Assembly: GCF_000702625.1 (NCBI RefSeq)
Contig: NZ_JNIS01000001.1
Coordinates: forward strand, 310,001 to 374,000
Length of the DNA stretch: 64,000 bases
Source: Exiguobacterium oxidotolerans JCM 12280
GTDB lineage: Bacteria; Bacillota; Bacilli; Exiguobacteriales; Exiguobacteriaceae
Direction: 5' to 3'
Shown here: positions 54,841 through 64,000 of the stretch, piece by piece
How the letters are laid out: the number at the start of each line of letters is the position of its first letter
How positions within the stretch are numbered: the first letter of the stretch is position 1
Translations under genes and position numbers: made by a program
The notes under the pieces: generated by a model
Told to the model about the DNA's origin: nothing
What the model saw: only the letters and a program-made list of their open reading frames with translations
Databases searched by the model: none

Positions 54841-56541
54841 TTATTCTAAACCTTCATAAAGCGAACGAACAGCCTGAACGAGATTTCCTTGTTCAATTTC
54901 TTCTGCTTCGCCGCCGCGGCGGGCTTTCAGCTCAACGATTCCGTCTGCCGCTTTTTTCCCGACGTTGATTCGAACAGGTAAGCCAACTAAATCAGCATCT
55001 GCGAATTTCACGCCAGCCCGTTCTTTCCGATCGTCAAACAGAACAGAAAATCCAGCAGCCGTCAGTTGACGGTAGACATTTTCTGCCACTTCCATTTGCT
55101 CAGCGTTTTTCCCATTGACGGCAATCAAGTGCACATCATACGGAGCAATCGCTTTCGGCCAAATGATACCACGCTCATCATAATGCTGTTCGACGACGGC
55201 AGAAAGTGTCCGTGAAACACCGATGCCGTAACAACCCATGATGAGGGGTTGTGCTTTTCCACCTTCGTCAAGGAAGGTTGCACCCATCCCTTCCGAATAA
55301 CGTGTTCCAAGTTTAAAGACTTGTCCGACTTCGATCCCGCGTGCGAACTTGACGTGCCCCTCGCCGTCTGGTGAAGCATCGCCTTCTTCGACGAAGCGTA
55401 AATCTGTATATTCCGCTTCGAAGTCACGACTTGGATTTACATGAATGTAATGCGTTTCCGCTTTGTTCGCTCCACAAACTGCGTTCGTCAAAGCACGGAC
55501 AGCATAATCCGCCACGACCTGCATGTCTGCCCCAATCGGACCGAGCGTGCCCGGTTTCGAATGCAGTGCCTGTTCGATTTCCTCATCAGAAGCCATCGTG
55601 ATATCAAGCGCACCAAGGTAGTTTTTCAATTTAATGTCATTGACTTCGTGATCACCGCGGACGAGGGCCATGACAAGACCTTGTTCCGTTTTGAAGACGA
55701 CCGTCTTGATTGATTCGGTTGCCGGTACCTGCAGGAACTCACCTACCGCTTCAATCGTTTTTGCTTCTCCTGTATTAACGGTTTCCAGTGCTTCCGGTGC
55801 TTTGTCTTGTACGTCGTACGCGTCAACAGCTTCTGCCATCTCAAGGTTTGCCGCGTAATCCGACTGATCGGAATAAACGATCGTATCTTCACCGATTGCT
55901 GCAAGTGCATGGAATTCATGTGTGCCACTTCCACCAATCGCACCTGAATCGGCGACGACAGGGCGGAACTCTAATCCGACACGCGTAAAGATTTTGTTGT
56001 ATGTTTCAAACATGTTTTGGTACTCGTCGTCTAAGCTTTCTTGTGTCGCATGGAACGAATACGCATCTTTCATGATGAACTCACGTCCACGCAAGAGACC
56101 AAACCGGGGCCGACGTTCATCACGATACTTCATTTGAATCTGAAACAGATTGACCGGTAATTTTTTGTACGAGTTCAACTCATCCCGAACGATTGACGTA
56201 ATTAATTCTTCATGTGTCGCACCGAGCGCGAACCGTCGATCATGACGGTCTGTCAAGCGCATCAATTCTGGTCCGTAAATGTCCCAGCGTCCTGTTTCTT
56301 CCCATAGCTCTGCCGGTTGAATGGCTGGCATCAATAACTCTTGTGCCCCTGCTGCATCCATCTCTTCACGAATGATCGTCTCAATCTTCGCTAAGACACG
56401 TTTCGCTAGTGGCAAGTATGAGTAAATCCCTGCTGCATTTTGACGGACAAAACCTGCACGCAATAAAAGTTGATGGCTAATAGCCTCTGCGTCTGATGGT
56501 ACTTCACGCAATGTTGGCATAAACATTTTCGATTGTTTCAT
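54841..56541 (-). CDS. proS: prolyl-tRNA synthetase
   Basis: Charges tRNA-Pro. The 566-residue class II enzyme has motif 1 ([20 protein letters not shown]), motif 2 ([25 protein letters not shown]), the bacterial editing insertion (about residues 230-400) and motif 3 ([14 protein letters not shown]), then the anticodon-binding domain ([21 protein letters not shown]). It starts 30 bases after rseP, with no T-box leader in between. Usual Bacillus neighbour of polC. Confidence 0.96.
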   Translation of the reverse strand: MKQSKMFMPTLREVPSDAEAISHQLLLRAGFVRQNAAGIYSYLPLAKRVLAKIETIIREEMDAAGAQELLMPAIQPAELWEETGRWDIYGPELMRLTDRHDRRFALGATHEELITSIVRDELNSYKKLPVNLFQIQMKYRDERRPRFGLLRGREFIMKDAYSFHATQESLDDEYQNMFETYNKIFTRVGLEFRPVVADSGAIGGSGTHEFHALAAIGEDTIVYSDQSDYAANLEMAEAVDAYDVQDKAPEALETVNTGEAKTIEAVGEFLQVPATESIKTVVFKTEQGLVMALVRGDHEVNDIKLKNYLGALDITMASDEEIEQALHSKPGTLGPIGADMQVVADYAVRALTNAVCGANKAETHYIHVNPSRDFEAEYTDLRFVEEGDASPDGEGHVKFARGIEVGQVFKLGTRYSEGMGATFLDEGGKAQPLIMGCYGIGVSRTLSAVVEQHYDERGIIWPKAIAPYDVHLIAVNGKNAEQMEVAENVYRQLTAAGFSVLFDDRKERAGVKFADADLVGLPVRINVGKKAADGIVELKARRGGEAEEIEQGNLVQAVRSLYEGLE

Positions 56542-56571
56542 AATGAGTCGTGAACCCCTTTGATTGAAAGA

Positions 56572-57813
56572 TTAAAAGAACTTTTGGATGTCATTCCATG
56601 TGACGACGAGCATCAATAGCATGAGCAGTGCAAATCCAACGAAGTGCACGAGCCCTTCTTTTTGCGGATCGACCGGTTTGCCGCGTAACGCTTCGAGGAA
56701 GAGGAAGAGTAATCGACCACCGTCAAGTGCGGGTAGTGGTAATAAGTTAAAGACCGCTAAGTTGACGGACAATAGAGCTGTCCACGTCAAGAGCATCGAA
56801 AATCCGCTGTCCGCTACCTGGTCCGTCATCTTGACGATCCCGACAGGACCTGATAGTTGATCGACACCAACGACCCCCGTCACTAAGTCACCGACTGCGC
56901 CCACAATTAACGTCGACATCCGCCATGTTTCCGTTACACCCGTTTCGAGTGCCGTCCCGAACGACTTTTCCGTCTCATTCGTCACACCGATGATTCCGAC
57001 TTTTTGATCGCCTTGTTGTTGAATTTTCGGCGTGATTTGTGTTGTTGTTTCTTGACCATCCCGCTCATAGACGACGGTCGTTTCTTTTCCAGCTTCATCT
57101 TGGAAGCCAGCGCGAAGGTCTTCCCATTTTGTCGTCTCGTCTCCGTTGACGGAGACGATTCGGTCGCCTTCGACGAGTCCTGCTTGGTCCGCCGGCGAAC
57201 CTTTTTGAACGGTCCCGATGACACTTTCACCTGTTGGAGAACCGTTGTACAACGCCAATCCAAATAAGATGATGAAGGCGAGAACAAAGTTCATCGCTGG
57301 TCCGGCAGCAATCGCAAGTACCCGTTTAAAAACGGATTTCGAACCAAATGTCCGGTCGTACGGCGCAATTTGTGTTCGTGTCTGCCCTTCGACGAGGAAG
57401 GCGGTTTTTGAAATATCGTATCGTGTCGAGACTTCATCTTGTAATCCAACGAGCTCTAACTTGTGCAATAAATCAATCCGTTCGACCGTCACGACTTGGT
57501 CCGCCTTCGGATGGCTTGCATCTAAATAAATCGTGTCGACAAGTCCCTCGTTCATTCCTAAGCCAACAGCCTGACCGGGTTTGACTTCAACGAACTCTGG
57601 TTCTTCGCCAGCCATCTTAACATATCCGCCAATTGGCAAGAGGCGAACTGTATACAATGTCTCATTTTTGAAAAATGAGAAGATTTTCGGTCCAAAGCCG
57701 ATCGCGAACTCCCGGCAAAGGATTCCCGCGCGCTTCGCCATTACGAGGTGACCCCATTCATGTACGGCAACAAGTACACCGAACATCAATACGATCGAAA
57801 TAAAGGTCGTCAT
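56572..57813 (-). CDS. rseP: intramembrane zinc protease RseP/RasP (site-2)
   Basis: Cleaves membrane-embedded anti-sigma factors and signal-peptide remnants. The 413-residue protein has the metal site VAVHEWGHLVMAKRAGILC, a PDZ domain (VQKGSPADQAGLVEGDRIVSVNGD) between membrane helices and the C-terminal third ligand PLPALDGGRLL. ATG at 57813 has GGATGGGA upstream; it follows dxr by 13 bases. Works after a PrsW-type first cut in B. subtilis, and a PrsW gene is also in this window. Confidence 0.94.
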   Translation of the reverse strand: MTTFISIVLMFGVLVAVHEWGHLVMAKRAGILCREFAIGFGPKIFSFFKNETLYTVRLLPIGGYVKMAGEEPEFVEVKPGQAVGLGMNEGLVDTIYLDASHPKADQVVTVERIDLLHKLELVGLQDEVSTRYDISKTAFLVEGQTRTQIAPYDRTFGSKSVFKRVLAIAAGPAMNFVLAFIILFGLALYNGSPTGESVIGTVQKGSPADQAGLVEGDRIVSVNGDETTKWEDLRAGFQDEAGKETTVVYERDGQETTTQITPKIQQQGDQKVGIIGVTNETEKSFGTALETGVTETWRMSTLIVGAVGDLVTGVVGVDQLSGPVGIVKMTDQVADSGFSMLLTWTALLSVNLAVFNLLPLPALDGGRLLFLFLEALRGKPVDPQKEGLVHFVGFALLMLLMLVVTWNDIQKFF

Positions 57814-57826
57814 TGCTATCCCATCC

Positions 57827-58981
57827 TTAGTTAGCGAGTGAAAGTGACGCGACAAACGCACGTGCCCAGCGATCCGCCTCTAAAATTTGATCCAAGGACG
57901 GATCGTTGATCAGTTCATGCGCCTGTAACGCAGCTTCAACACTCACTTCGATTTCTAAAAAGCTGATTTCCCCTTTTAAAAAGCGGGCAACGGCTTGTTC
58001 GTTCGCGGCATTAAGTACTGAAGGCATCGAACCCCCTGCACTACCCGCTTCAAAAGCAAGGCGTAATAAGGGATAGCGTTCAAATGAAGCTTCAGCAAAG
58101 TTCAAGCGTCCGATTTCTTTTAAGTTTAACCGTTCTCCCCCTTTGATTTCAAGGCGGGACGGATATGTAAGAGCATATTGAATCGGTTCACGCATATCCG
58201 GCATACCGAGCTGTGCCATGACGGCACCATCATTGAACTCGACCATCGAGTGAATGATTGATTCGCGGTGAATGACGACATCGATTTCTTCATACGCAAC
58301 ATCAAACAACCAGTGGGCTTCAATGACTTCAAATCCTTTATTCATCATCGTTGCAGAATCAATCGTAATTTTCGCCCCCATCGACCAGTTCGGATGGTTG
58401 AGCGCTTGCTCGACCGTAACATCCGCCAATTGATCGCGCGTCATGTCACGGAAACTACCGCCAGATGCCGTTAAAATGATTTGACGGACATCTTCACGTC
58501 GTTCTCCATTCAAGCATTGGAAAATCGCTGCATGCTCACTATCGACAGGTAAGATAGCAACACCTTTTTCACGTGCTTTTTTCATGACAAGATGTCCAGC
58601 AGTGACCAAGGTTTCTTTATTCGCAAGACCAATCGTTTTTCCTGCTTCAATCGCTGCGAGCGTCGGACGGAGACCAACGGCACCGACAACTGCCGTGATG
58701 ACGATATCTGCTTCTTCCATTGTCGCGACGTCAATCAAGCCTTGATCGCCCGTCAAAATTGTCGGACGATAGTCGAGTAGCTTTTGCAACTGTCCGCGCG
58801 TCACTTCGTCCATGACGGAGACGAGCATCGGACGTAAACGATTCAACCATGGAACTGCAACGTCAATATTTTTCCCGAACGCAAAACTGACGAGTTGAAA
58901 CTGTTCAGGATTGGCGGCAATGACGTCCAGCGTCTGTGTCCCGATTGAACCTGTTCCCCCAATAATACTGACTTTCTTCAT
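57827..58981 (-). CDS. dxr: 1-deoxy-D-xylulose-5-phosphate reductoisomerase
   Basis: Second enzyme of the MEP isoprenoid route. The 384-residue protein has the NADPH site [43 protein letters not shown] and the catalytic loop [15 protein letters not shown] with [31 protein letters not shown]. In the uppS-cdsA-dxr-rseP order. Confidence 0.96.
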   Translation of the reverse strand: MKKVSIIGGTGSIGTQTLDVIAANPEQFQLVSFAFGKNIDVAVPWLNRLRPMLVSVMDEVTRGQLQKLLDYRPTILTGDQGLIDVATMEEADIVITAVVGAVGLRPTLAAIEAGKTIGLANKETLVTAGHLVMKKAREKGVAILPVDSEHAAIFQCLNGERREDVRQIILTASGGSFRDMTRDQLADVTVEQALNHPNWSMGAKITIDSATMMNKGFEVIEAHWLFDVAYEEIDVVIHRESIIHSMVEFNDGAVMAQLGMPDMREPIQYALTYPSRLEIKGGERLNLKEIGRLNFAEASFERYPLLRLAFEAGSAGGSMPSVLNAANEQAVARFLKGEISFLEIEVSVEAALQAHELINDPSLDQILEADRWARAFVASLSLAN

Positions 58982-58993
58982 GTAACTTCCTCC

Positions 58994-59794
58994 TCAACTG
59001 AAGATGCCGAGTGTGATCAATACCGTAAAGACGATTAACATGCTATCAAAACGATCAAGAATCCCACCGTGCCCTGGAAGTAAACTTCCGGCATCTTTCA
59101 CGCCATAATGTCGTTTGTATGCTGATTGTACGAGATCACCCAGTTGACCGACGACAGCCACGATCAATGCTAATAAAACGACTTCTGCATACCCGATTGT
59201 CGGTGTAATCGCTTCAAAAATCACACCAAGAAGTACCGCGAGTAAAATTCCACCTGCTGCCCCTTCAATCGTTTTATTTGGACTGATTGCCGGCCATAGT
59301 TTTGTTTTGCCGAAACGTTTCCCGACAAAATAGGCCCCTGAATCTGTGAACCAAATCAAAAGAATGATTAACAGCGATAACGTCAGACCATTATCCAGTA
59401 AACGGATGAACGCAAACGATGCAAAACCAACACCAACATAAACACTCGTTAGTAGCAAAAAAGCCACGTCGTCAAACGTGAACACATTTTTTGAAAATAC
59501 AGTCCAAAATAGACCGACTAAAATAATCAGCATTCCCCAAGCAAGTGGAGATAATCCGCTTACCACTGTTTGTTCACTCGTTAATTCATAAACACGAATG
59601 AAGGGAAGCAATGTCCCAATCCCGAACAAGAGAACGGGAATCGACGAATAGCTCAGTTGTCTCATCTTGACGAGTTCTGTATAACCGATCACTGTTAAGA
59701 TTGCCATGAAGGCAAGAAATGGAAGACCACCTAAGTAAAGTAACCCTAAAAAGATGGCACCTGCCCAAACCCCTGTAATAATACGCGTTTTCAT
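58994..59794 (-). CDS. cdsA: phosphatidate cytidylyltransferase
   Basis: Makes CDP-diacylglycerol. The 266-residue membrane protein has about eight helices and the C-terminal signature VGQLGDLVQSAYKRHYGVKDAGSLLPGHGGILDRFDSM, with TDSGAYFVGKRFGKTKLWPAISPNKTIEG before it. Follows uppS by 19 bases. Confidence 0.95.
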   Translation of the reverse strand: MKTRIITGVWAGAIFLGLLYLGGLPFLAFMAILTVIGYTELVKMRQLSYSSIPVLLFGIGTLLPFIRVYELTSEQTVVSGLSPLAWGMLIILVGLFWTVFSKNVFTFDDVAFLLLTSVYVGVGFASFAFIRLLDNGLTLSLLIILLIWFTDSGAYFVGKRFGKTKLWPAISPNKTIEGAAGGILLAVLLGVIFEAITPTIGYAEVVLLALIVAVVGQLGDLVQSAYKRHYGVKDAGSLLPGHGGILDRFDSMLIVFTVLITLGIFS

Positions 59795-59813
59795 AAGCTA
59801 TGTCCTCGTTTAG

Positions 59814-60551
59814 TCAGACGCCGCCGAATCGGCGTGTCCGTTGATTGTAATCCTCGATTGCTGTCAAAAATTGTTCCCGTCGAAATTCCGGCCACAAGAC
59901 ATCGGTGAAGTAAAACTCCGCATAGGCTGCTTGCCATAACAAGAAATTCGATAACCGCTGTTCTCCGCTCGTTCGTATGACGAGATCGACATCTGTCATG
60001 GAACCCGTCATCAATTCGTGTTCGATGACCTCATTTGTAATCTCAGTCGGAAGCAGTTGTCCGGCTTGTACTTTTTCAGCAATCTTTTGCATGACTTGAA
60101 CGATTTCATCTCGCCCGCCATAATTTAATGCAAAAATTAACCGTAGTCCAGTATTGTCAACTGTATCCTGTTTCGCTTGTTGAACTGCCTCCCGTGTATA
60201 GACGGGTAAACGCGATATTTCACCAGCGACTTCTACTTTGACATTGCGTTCATTCAAGTCTTTTAAATCCGACTCTAAAAATTGAGCCGGCAACTTCATC
60301 AAGAAACTGACTTCTTCTTCAGGACGCGTCCAATTTTCGGTCGAGAAAGCGTATAAGGTCAGACTCTTTACCCCTAACTCATTGGCGACACGGACGACTT
60401 CGCGAACTGATTTCATCCCTTCACGATGCCCCATGATGCGGGGAAGTCCTCGTTTTTTTGCCCAACGTCCATTTCCATCCATGATGATCGCGATGTGATC
60501 AGGTACGTGTTGTTCGATCACTTCTTTTGTCTGGTTTAACCATTGAAACAT
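59814..60551 (-). CDS. uppS: undecaprenyl diphosphate synthase
   Basis: cis-Prenyltransferase that builds the C55 lipid carrier of wall synthesis. The 245-residue protein has HIAIIMDGNGRWAKKRGLPR, LTLYAFSTENWTRPEEEV, LIFALNYGGRDEIV and DLVIRTSGEQRLSNFLLWQ. ATG at 60551 has GGGGAGGAAG upstream; the frame extends seven codons further without a site. Confidence 0.96.
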   Translation of the reverse strand: MFQWLNQTKEVIEQHVPDHIAIIMDGNGRWAKKRGLPRIMGHREGMKSVREVVRVANELGVKSLTLYAFSTENWTRPEEEVSFLMKLPAQFLESDLKDLNERNVKVEVAGEISRLPVYTREAVQQAKQDTVDNTGLRLIFALNYGGRDEIVQVMQKIAEKVQAGQLLPTEITNEVIEHELMTGSMTDVDLVIRTSGEQRLSNFLLWQAAYAEFYFTDVLWPEFRREQFLTAIEDYNQRTRRFGGV

Positions 60552-60588
60552 GTACTTCTTCCTCCCCTCATTCATTTATAAGAAGAAA

Positions 60589-60615
60589 GGGACTCTTCGT
60601 GTGACAAAGAGTCCC
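60589..60615 (-). terminator. terminator between frr and uppS
   Basis: GGGACTCTT/AAGAGTCCC stem, then TTTCTTCTT on the - strand. Confidence 0.75.
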
Positions 60616-60635
60616 CAACATGACGACATTTTGCG

Positions 60636-61193
60636 TCATACTTCCATGATTTCTTTTTCTTTATCCGTCGCCGTTTGATCAAGCGCTTTGACGAATTTAT
60701 CCGTTAATGTTTGGACGTCTTCCGTGTAACCACGTAAGTCATCTTCTGTTAACGCGCCATCTTTTTCTTCTTTTTTCAGTTGCTCATTCGTATCACGGCG
60801 AATGTTACGTAACGCAACTTTGCCTTCTTCTGTATACTTCTTGACGAGCTTAACGAGTTCCTTCCGACGATCTTCTGTCAGTGGTGGAATCGCTAAGCGA
60901 ATGACTGTACCATCTGAAGATGGTGCCAATCCTAAATCTGCACGTTGGATTGCTTTTTCGATTTCTGTAACCATCGATTTATCCCAAGGTGTGATTAAGA
61001 TGAGGCGCGCTTCCGGTGTATTGACGTTCGCGACTTGATTAAGTGGTGTCGGTGAACCGTAGTAATCGACATGAACAGGGTCAAGGATTGCAACGTTCGC
61101 ACGACCAGCACGGAGTGTCGCAAGTTCTTTTTTAAGTGAAAGATGCGCTTTTTCCATCCGATCTTCGGCTTGTTTCATGATTTGCTGTGACAT
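60636..61193 (-). CDS. frr: ribosome recycling factor
   Basis: Splits ribosomes after termination together with EF-G. 185 residues, the family length, with [49 protein letters not shown] and [22 protein letters not shown]. One base after pyrH, so translation is coupled. Confidence 0.97.
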   Translation of the reverse strand: MSQQIMKQAEDRMEKAHLSLKKELATLRAGRANVAILDPVHVDYYGSPTPLNQVANVNTPEARLILITPWDKSMVTEIEKAIQRADLGLAPSSDGTVIRLAIPPLTEDRRKELVKLVKKYTEEGKVALRNIRRDTNEQLKKEEKDGALTEDDLRGYTEDVQTLTDKFVKALDQTATDKEKEIMEV

Positions 61194-61194
61194 A

Positions 61195-61914
61195 TTATTT
61201 CCCCCTTACGAGTGTTCCGATTTCGTCGCCAACGACGACGCGTTTAATATTTCCTTCTTCCATCAATGAGAAAACGATGAGCGGAATATCATTATCCATG
61301 CAGAGTGACGTTGCCGTCGAATCCATGACTTGCAAGCCGTCTTTTAAGACATCGAGGTAAGACAATGTTTCGAATTTCTTCGCATCCGGATCCACGTTCG
61401 GATCAGCCGAATACACGCCATCGACATTGTTTTTCGCCATCAAGATGACTTCAGCTTCAATTTCAGCGGCACGAAGCGCTGCTGTCGTATCTGTCGAGAA
61501 GTACGGATTTCCCGTTCCGGCCGCAAAAATGACAACCCGCCCTTTTTCTAAGTGACGCATCGCACGACGACGAATGTACGGTTCAGCAACTTGTCGCATT
61601 TCGATTGAAGTCTGAACGCGCGTTTCAACGCCTACTGACTCTAAGCTATCTTGTAATGCGAGCGAGTTCATGACCGTCGCAAGCATCCCCATATAATCGG
61701 CATTTGCCCGGTCCATTCCAAGTTCTGCCCCTGTTTTACCACGCCAAATGTTACCTGCACCTACAACAACGGCAACTTGTACATTCAATTCTACCAATTC
61801 ACGAATCTGTTGAGAAATTGAATTGACGATTACGGGGTTGATTCCGAACCCTTGATCACCTGCGAGCGCTTCTCCGCTCAATTTTAACACAATCCGGTTA
61901 TATTTCGGTTGCAT
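61195..61914 (-). CDS. pyrH: uridylate kinase
   Basis: Hexameric UMP kinase. The 239-residue protein has [45 protein letters not shown]-like [15 protein letters not shown] and [26 protein letters not shown] terminator separates it from tsf upstream. Confidence 0.97.
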   Translation of the reverse strand: MQPKYNRIVLKLSGEALAGDQGFGINPVIVNSISQQIRELVELNVQVAVVVGAGNIWRGKTGAELGMDRANADYMGMLATVMNSLALQDSLESVGVETRVQTSIEMRQVAEPYIRRRAMRHLEKGRVVIFAAGTGNPYFSTDTTAALRAAEIEAEVILMAKNNVDGVYSADPNVDPDAKKFETLSYLDVLKDGLQVMDSTATSLCMDNDIPLIVFSLMEEGNIKRVVVGDEIGTLVRGK

Positions 61915-61940
61915 GACTACGTCCTCCTTGCTAAATTCCG

Positions 61941-61998
61941 TAAAAAAGGAACACGAACCACTTCCACACGAAAGTGGATTGAAGCATACGTGTTCCTT
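61941..61998 (-). terminator. terminator between tsf and pyrH
   Basis: AAGGAACACG (61946-61955) pairs with CGTGTTCCTT (61989-61998) and encloses a second stem CCACTT/AAGTGG; followed by six T on the - strand. Confidence 0.85.
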
Positions 61999-62024
61999 CT
62001 CTTGTCATCAGGAAATCCTGATTC

Positions 62025-62906
62025 TTATTTTTTAAGTTGGTTCATAACTTCTTCAGCGAAGTTTTCTTCACGTTTTTCCATACCTTCTCCAACTTCGAAG
62101 CGTACGAATGAAACGACTTTTCCGCCTTTAGATTCTACGTATTTACCAACTTTGAAGTCTGGGTCTTTAACGAATGTTTGGTCGACGAGGCAAATTTCCT
62201 CGAAGTACTTGTTCATACGTCCAGCAATCATTTTTTCAACGATGTTAGCAGGTTTGCCTTCGTTGATTGCTTGCTCTGTAAGAACTTTTTCTTCACGTGC
62301 TTTTTCTTCTTCTGTGACAGAAGAACGATCGACGTAAAGTGGGCGTGCTGCCGCGATGTGCATCGCAACATCTTTCGCGACTGCTTCGTCTGTTGTTCCT
62401 TCGATGACGACGACAGAACCGATCCGTCCACCCATGTGGAGGTAAGAACCGAACGCTGCGTTGTCTTCTTTCGTGAAGAGTGCTACACGGCGGAGTGAAA
62501 TTTTCTCTCCGATTGTAGAAGCTTCTTCAGAAATATACGTTTCAATTGTTTTACCCGCTTCATATTCAGAAGCGAGAGCTGCTTCAGCCGTTTCAGAACC
62601 GTTACGGAGAACTGCATCCGCGATGTTTTGAACGAGTGATTGGAAACGTTCGTTTTTTGCAACGAAGTCTGTTTCTGAGTTGATTTCGACGAGTGCTGCT
62701 TTGTTTCCGTCAACTGCGACTGCTGTCAAACCTTCTGCTGCGATACGATCGCCTTTAGCTGCTGCTTTTGCGATCCCTTTTTCACGCAAGAAATCAACTG
62801 CCGCGTTCATATCCCCATCCGTTTCAACGAGCGCTTTTTTGCAGTCGAGCATACCTGCACCTGTTTTTTCACGAAGTTCTTTTACCATTGCTGCTGTAAT
62901 AGCCAT
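62025..62906 (-). CDS. tsf: elongation factor Ts
   Basis: Nucleotide exchange factor for EF-Tu. 293 residues with [24 protein letters not shown] (UBA-like start with the TGAG and CKKAL signature), [14 protein letters not shown] and [18 protein letters not shown]. Next to rpsB, always its partner. Confidence 0.97.
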   Translation of the reverse strand: MAITAAMVKELREKTGAGMLDCKKALVETDGDMNAAVDFLREKGIAKAAAKGDRIAAEGLTAVAVDGNKAALVEINSETDFVAKNERFQSLVQNIADAVLRNGSETAEAALASEYEAGKTIETYISEEASTIGEKISLRRVALFTKEDNAAFGSYLHMGGRIGSVVVIEGTTDEAVAKDVAMHIAAARPLYVDRSSVTEEEKAREEKVLTEQAINEGKPANIVEKMIAGRMNKYFEEICLVDQTFVKDPDFKVGKYVESKGGKVVSFVRFEVGEGMEKREENFAEEVMNQLKK

Positions 62907-62940
62907 TCGATATTCCTCCTTATAACGTCCTTATTTTCAA

Positions 62941-62976
62941 AAAAAAGGTGATAAAAGGTCAATTCCCTTTATCACC
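62941..62976 (-). terminator. terminator/attenuator between rpsB and tsf
   Basis: GGTGATAAAAGG/CCCTTTATCACC (62947-62976) with one mismatch, then eight T on the - strand (A-run from about 62939). Commonly found between these two genes, letting rpsB be made in excess. Confidence 0.82.
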
Positions 62977-62988
62977 TGGCATCACGAA

Positions 62989-63723
62989 TTACTCAGCGTC
63001 TGCTACTACTTCTTCAGTAGTTTCAGGTGCTACGTTATCTTCGCCTTGTTTAACTTCGAGGATTGCGTCAGCCATTTTACCAGTGAGCAATTTGACTGCA
63101 CGGATCGCATCGTCGTTCGCTGGGATGACGTAGTCGATTTCGTCTGGATCACAGTTAGTATCAACGATCGCAACGATTGGGATGTTGAGTTTGTGTGCTT
63201 CTGCAATCGCGATACGCTCTTTGCGTGGGTCAACGATGAAGAGTGCATCTGGAACGCCTGGCATATCTTTGATACCGCCGAGGAATTTCTCAAGACGAGT
63301 CATTTCTTTTTTAAGAATGATGACTTCTTTTTTAGGAAGAACTTCGAACGTACCGTTCTCTTCCATTTTTTCGAGTTGTTTCAAACGGTTAATCCGTTTT
63401 TTGATTGTAGAGAAGTTCGTGAGTGTTCCACCTAACCAACGTTCGTTGATGAAGTATTGACCAGCACGGATCGCTTCTTCTTTCACAGTGTCTTGAGCTT
63501 GTTTTTTCGTACCAACGAAAAGAACATTTCCGCCTTCAGACGCTACTTCACGGATGAAGTTGTAAGCTTCGTCTACTTTTTTAACCGTTTTTTGTAGGTC
63601 AATGATGTAGATTCCGTTACGTTCTGTGAAGATGTATTTTGCCATTTTTGGGTTCCAACGGCGTGTTTGGTGACCGAAGTGTACACCAGCTTCTAACAAT
63701 TGTTTCATCGAGATTACTGCCAT
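62989..63723 (-). CDS. rpsB: 30S ribosomal protein S2
   Basis: The 244-residue protein starts [32 protein letters not shown] and has [49 protein letters not shown] and a short acidic tail. AAAGGAGG before the ATG. Own promoter and long leader. Confidence 0.97.
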   Translation of the reverse strand: MAVISMKQLLEAGVHFGHQTRRWNPKMAKYIFTERNGIYIIDLQKTVKKVDEAYNFIREVASEGGNVLFVGTKKQAQDTVKEEAIRAGQYFINERWLGGTLTNFSTIKKRINRLKQLEKMEENGTFEVLPKKEVIILKKEMTRLEKFLGGIKDMPGVPDALFIVDPRKERIAIAEAHKLNIPIVAIVDTNCDPDEIDYVIPANDDAIRAVKLLTGKMADAILEVKQGEDNVAPETTEEVVADAE

Positions 63724-63832
63724 GATGAATTCCTCCTTTTGGGTTTTGGATGTCCTCCGCGATGATCGTTGTCCCAGCTAACCTATTAAAGGCACCGCAG
63801 CCGGCGATACATGCGTGCGTAATTAACACCGT
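63724..63832 (-). promoter_or_regulatory. long rpsB leader, candidate S2 autoregulatory RNA
   Basis: About 105 transcribed bases lie between the predicted promoter and the rpsB start, including GC-rich repeats (GCGATACATGCGTGCG, CCGCAGCCGG). Ribosomal protein leaders before rpsB are known in Bacillota; no clear consensus was checked. Confidence 0.35.
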
Positions 63833-63837
63833 AGACT

Positions 63838-63866
63838 AATATAGCATAAACTTTACCGTCGGGCAA
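63838..63866 (-). promoter_or_regulatory. predicted sigma-A promoter of rpsB
   Basis: TTGCCC (63861-63866), 17-base spacer and TATATT (63838-63843) on the - strand. The -35 lies within the end of the upstream coding region. Confidence 0.68.
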
Positions 63867-64000
63867 CCTTCGTTTTTGAAGAAAGTTTCGCAATCAACGC
63901 CACTTCACCCGTTCCTCGATTTAAAGAACGCGCGAGTTGATCCAGATCGGCCCCCGCCGCAAGTTGATCTTTCACATCTGTCAGTACTGGCTGAACGGAT
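63853..64000 (-). CDS. C-terminal fragment of a SwrB-like (DUF6115) protein
   Basis: The last 48 codons of a gene entering from the right: ...TDVKDQLAAGADLDQLARSL then NRGTGEVALIAKLSSKTKVARR and stop. The G-D-DQLARSLNRGTGEV pattern is a short helix-turn-helix of the kind at the end of SwrB/DUF6115 proteins; in B. subtilis swrB, which promotes flagellar assembly, is directly upstream of rpsB. The fragment is too short to be sure. Confidence 0.55.
   Translation of the reverse strand, partial: SVQPVLTDVKDQLAAGADLDQLARSLNRGTGEVALIAKLSSKTKVARR

Noticed and set aside
56542-56571. T-box riboswitch before proS
   Set aside because: Only 30 bases separate rseP and proS; no room for a T-box.

Overview
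The window is a chromosomal segment of a low-to-mid GC Gram-positive of class Bacilli. Gene content and order follow the Bacillus subtilis chromosome closely (hup-hepS-menG-hepT-ndk-cheR-aroC-aroB; fer-ypbB-recQ; gudB-type gdh and ypdA; rpsB-tsf-pyrH-frr-uppS-cdsA-dxr-rseP-proS-polC-rimP-nusA-infB-rbfA-truB-ribF-rpsO-pnp-mlpA). The sporulation and diaminopimelate genes that sit between these blocks in Bacillus are missing. A murE-femX pair, expected for L-Lys-Gly peptidoglycan, lies between mlpA and the RNase J gene. I infer a non-sporulating Exiguobacterium or close relative. Only tnpB, ansA and fer lie on the + strand; everything else is on the - strand.

Layout. 1-7.5 kb: shikimate genes aroA (partial), aroB, aroC; cheR; ndk; an IS605-family tnpB element with its right-end RNA; then the menaquinone/heptaprenyl genes hepT, menG, hepS. 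7.6-15.3 kb: hup, two small envelope genes (YphF- and YphE-like), gpsA, der, rpsA-like, plsC, cmk, a PilZ protein and a PrsW-type membrane protease. 15.4-24.9 kb: ansA (+), ypdA/bdr, glutamate dehydrogenase, ddl, a MecA/YpbH adaptor, a CarH-like B12-binding MerR regulator, a small membrane protein, recQ, ypbB and fer (+). 25-31.9 kb: a nucleoside-type BMP/ABC importer (two permeases, a double ATPase, two paralogous lipoproteins) with an embedded GntR/UTRA regulator. 32-40.9 kb: ftsK/spoIIIE, an RNase J2-like gene, an M15 peptidase, femX, murE and an M16 protease. 40.9-64 kb: the conserved translation, RNA and envelope block from pnp back to rpsB, ending in a SwrB-like fragment.

How it works together. 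The hepS/menG/hepT cluster makes the menaquinone side chain and its final methylation. uppS, cdsA, dxr and rseP serve isoprenoid, phospholipid and membrane proteolysis functions. murE, femX, ddl and the M15 peptidase build and trim the cell wall. The importer has good internal regulatory signals: CAGAC(N)TCTG-type inverted repeats flank the GntR promoter and abut the -35 of the second lipoprotein gene, and CcpA-type cre boxes lie before both lipoprotein genes, before gdh and before ndk.

The most interesting points are these. (1) The tnpB element has boundaries that can be reconstructed: removing it restores hepT with the same last residues and places a TTTAT motif next to the predicted guide sequence. 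(2) The CarH-like regulator keeps the Wx9EH and ExHxxG signatures. (3) Shared operator-like repeats occur in the nucleoside importer locus. (4) An RNase J2-position gene keeps a full HGHEDH metal site. (5) The Lys-type wall operon occupies the Bacillus DAP-operon position. I saw no CRISPR array, tRNA, rRNA or prophage, and no wholly new multi-gene system.
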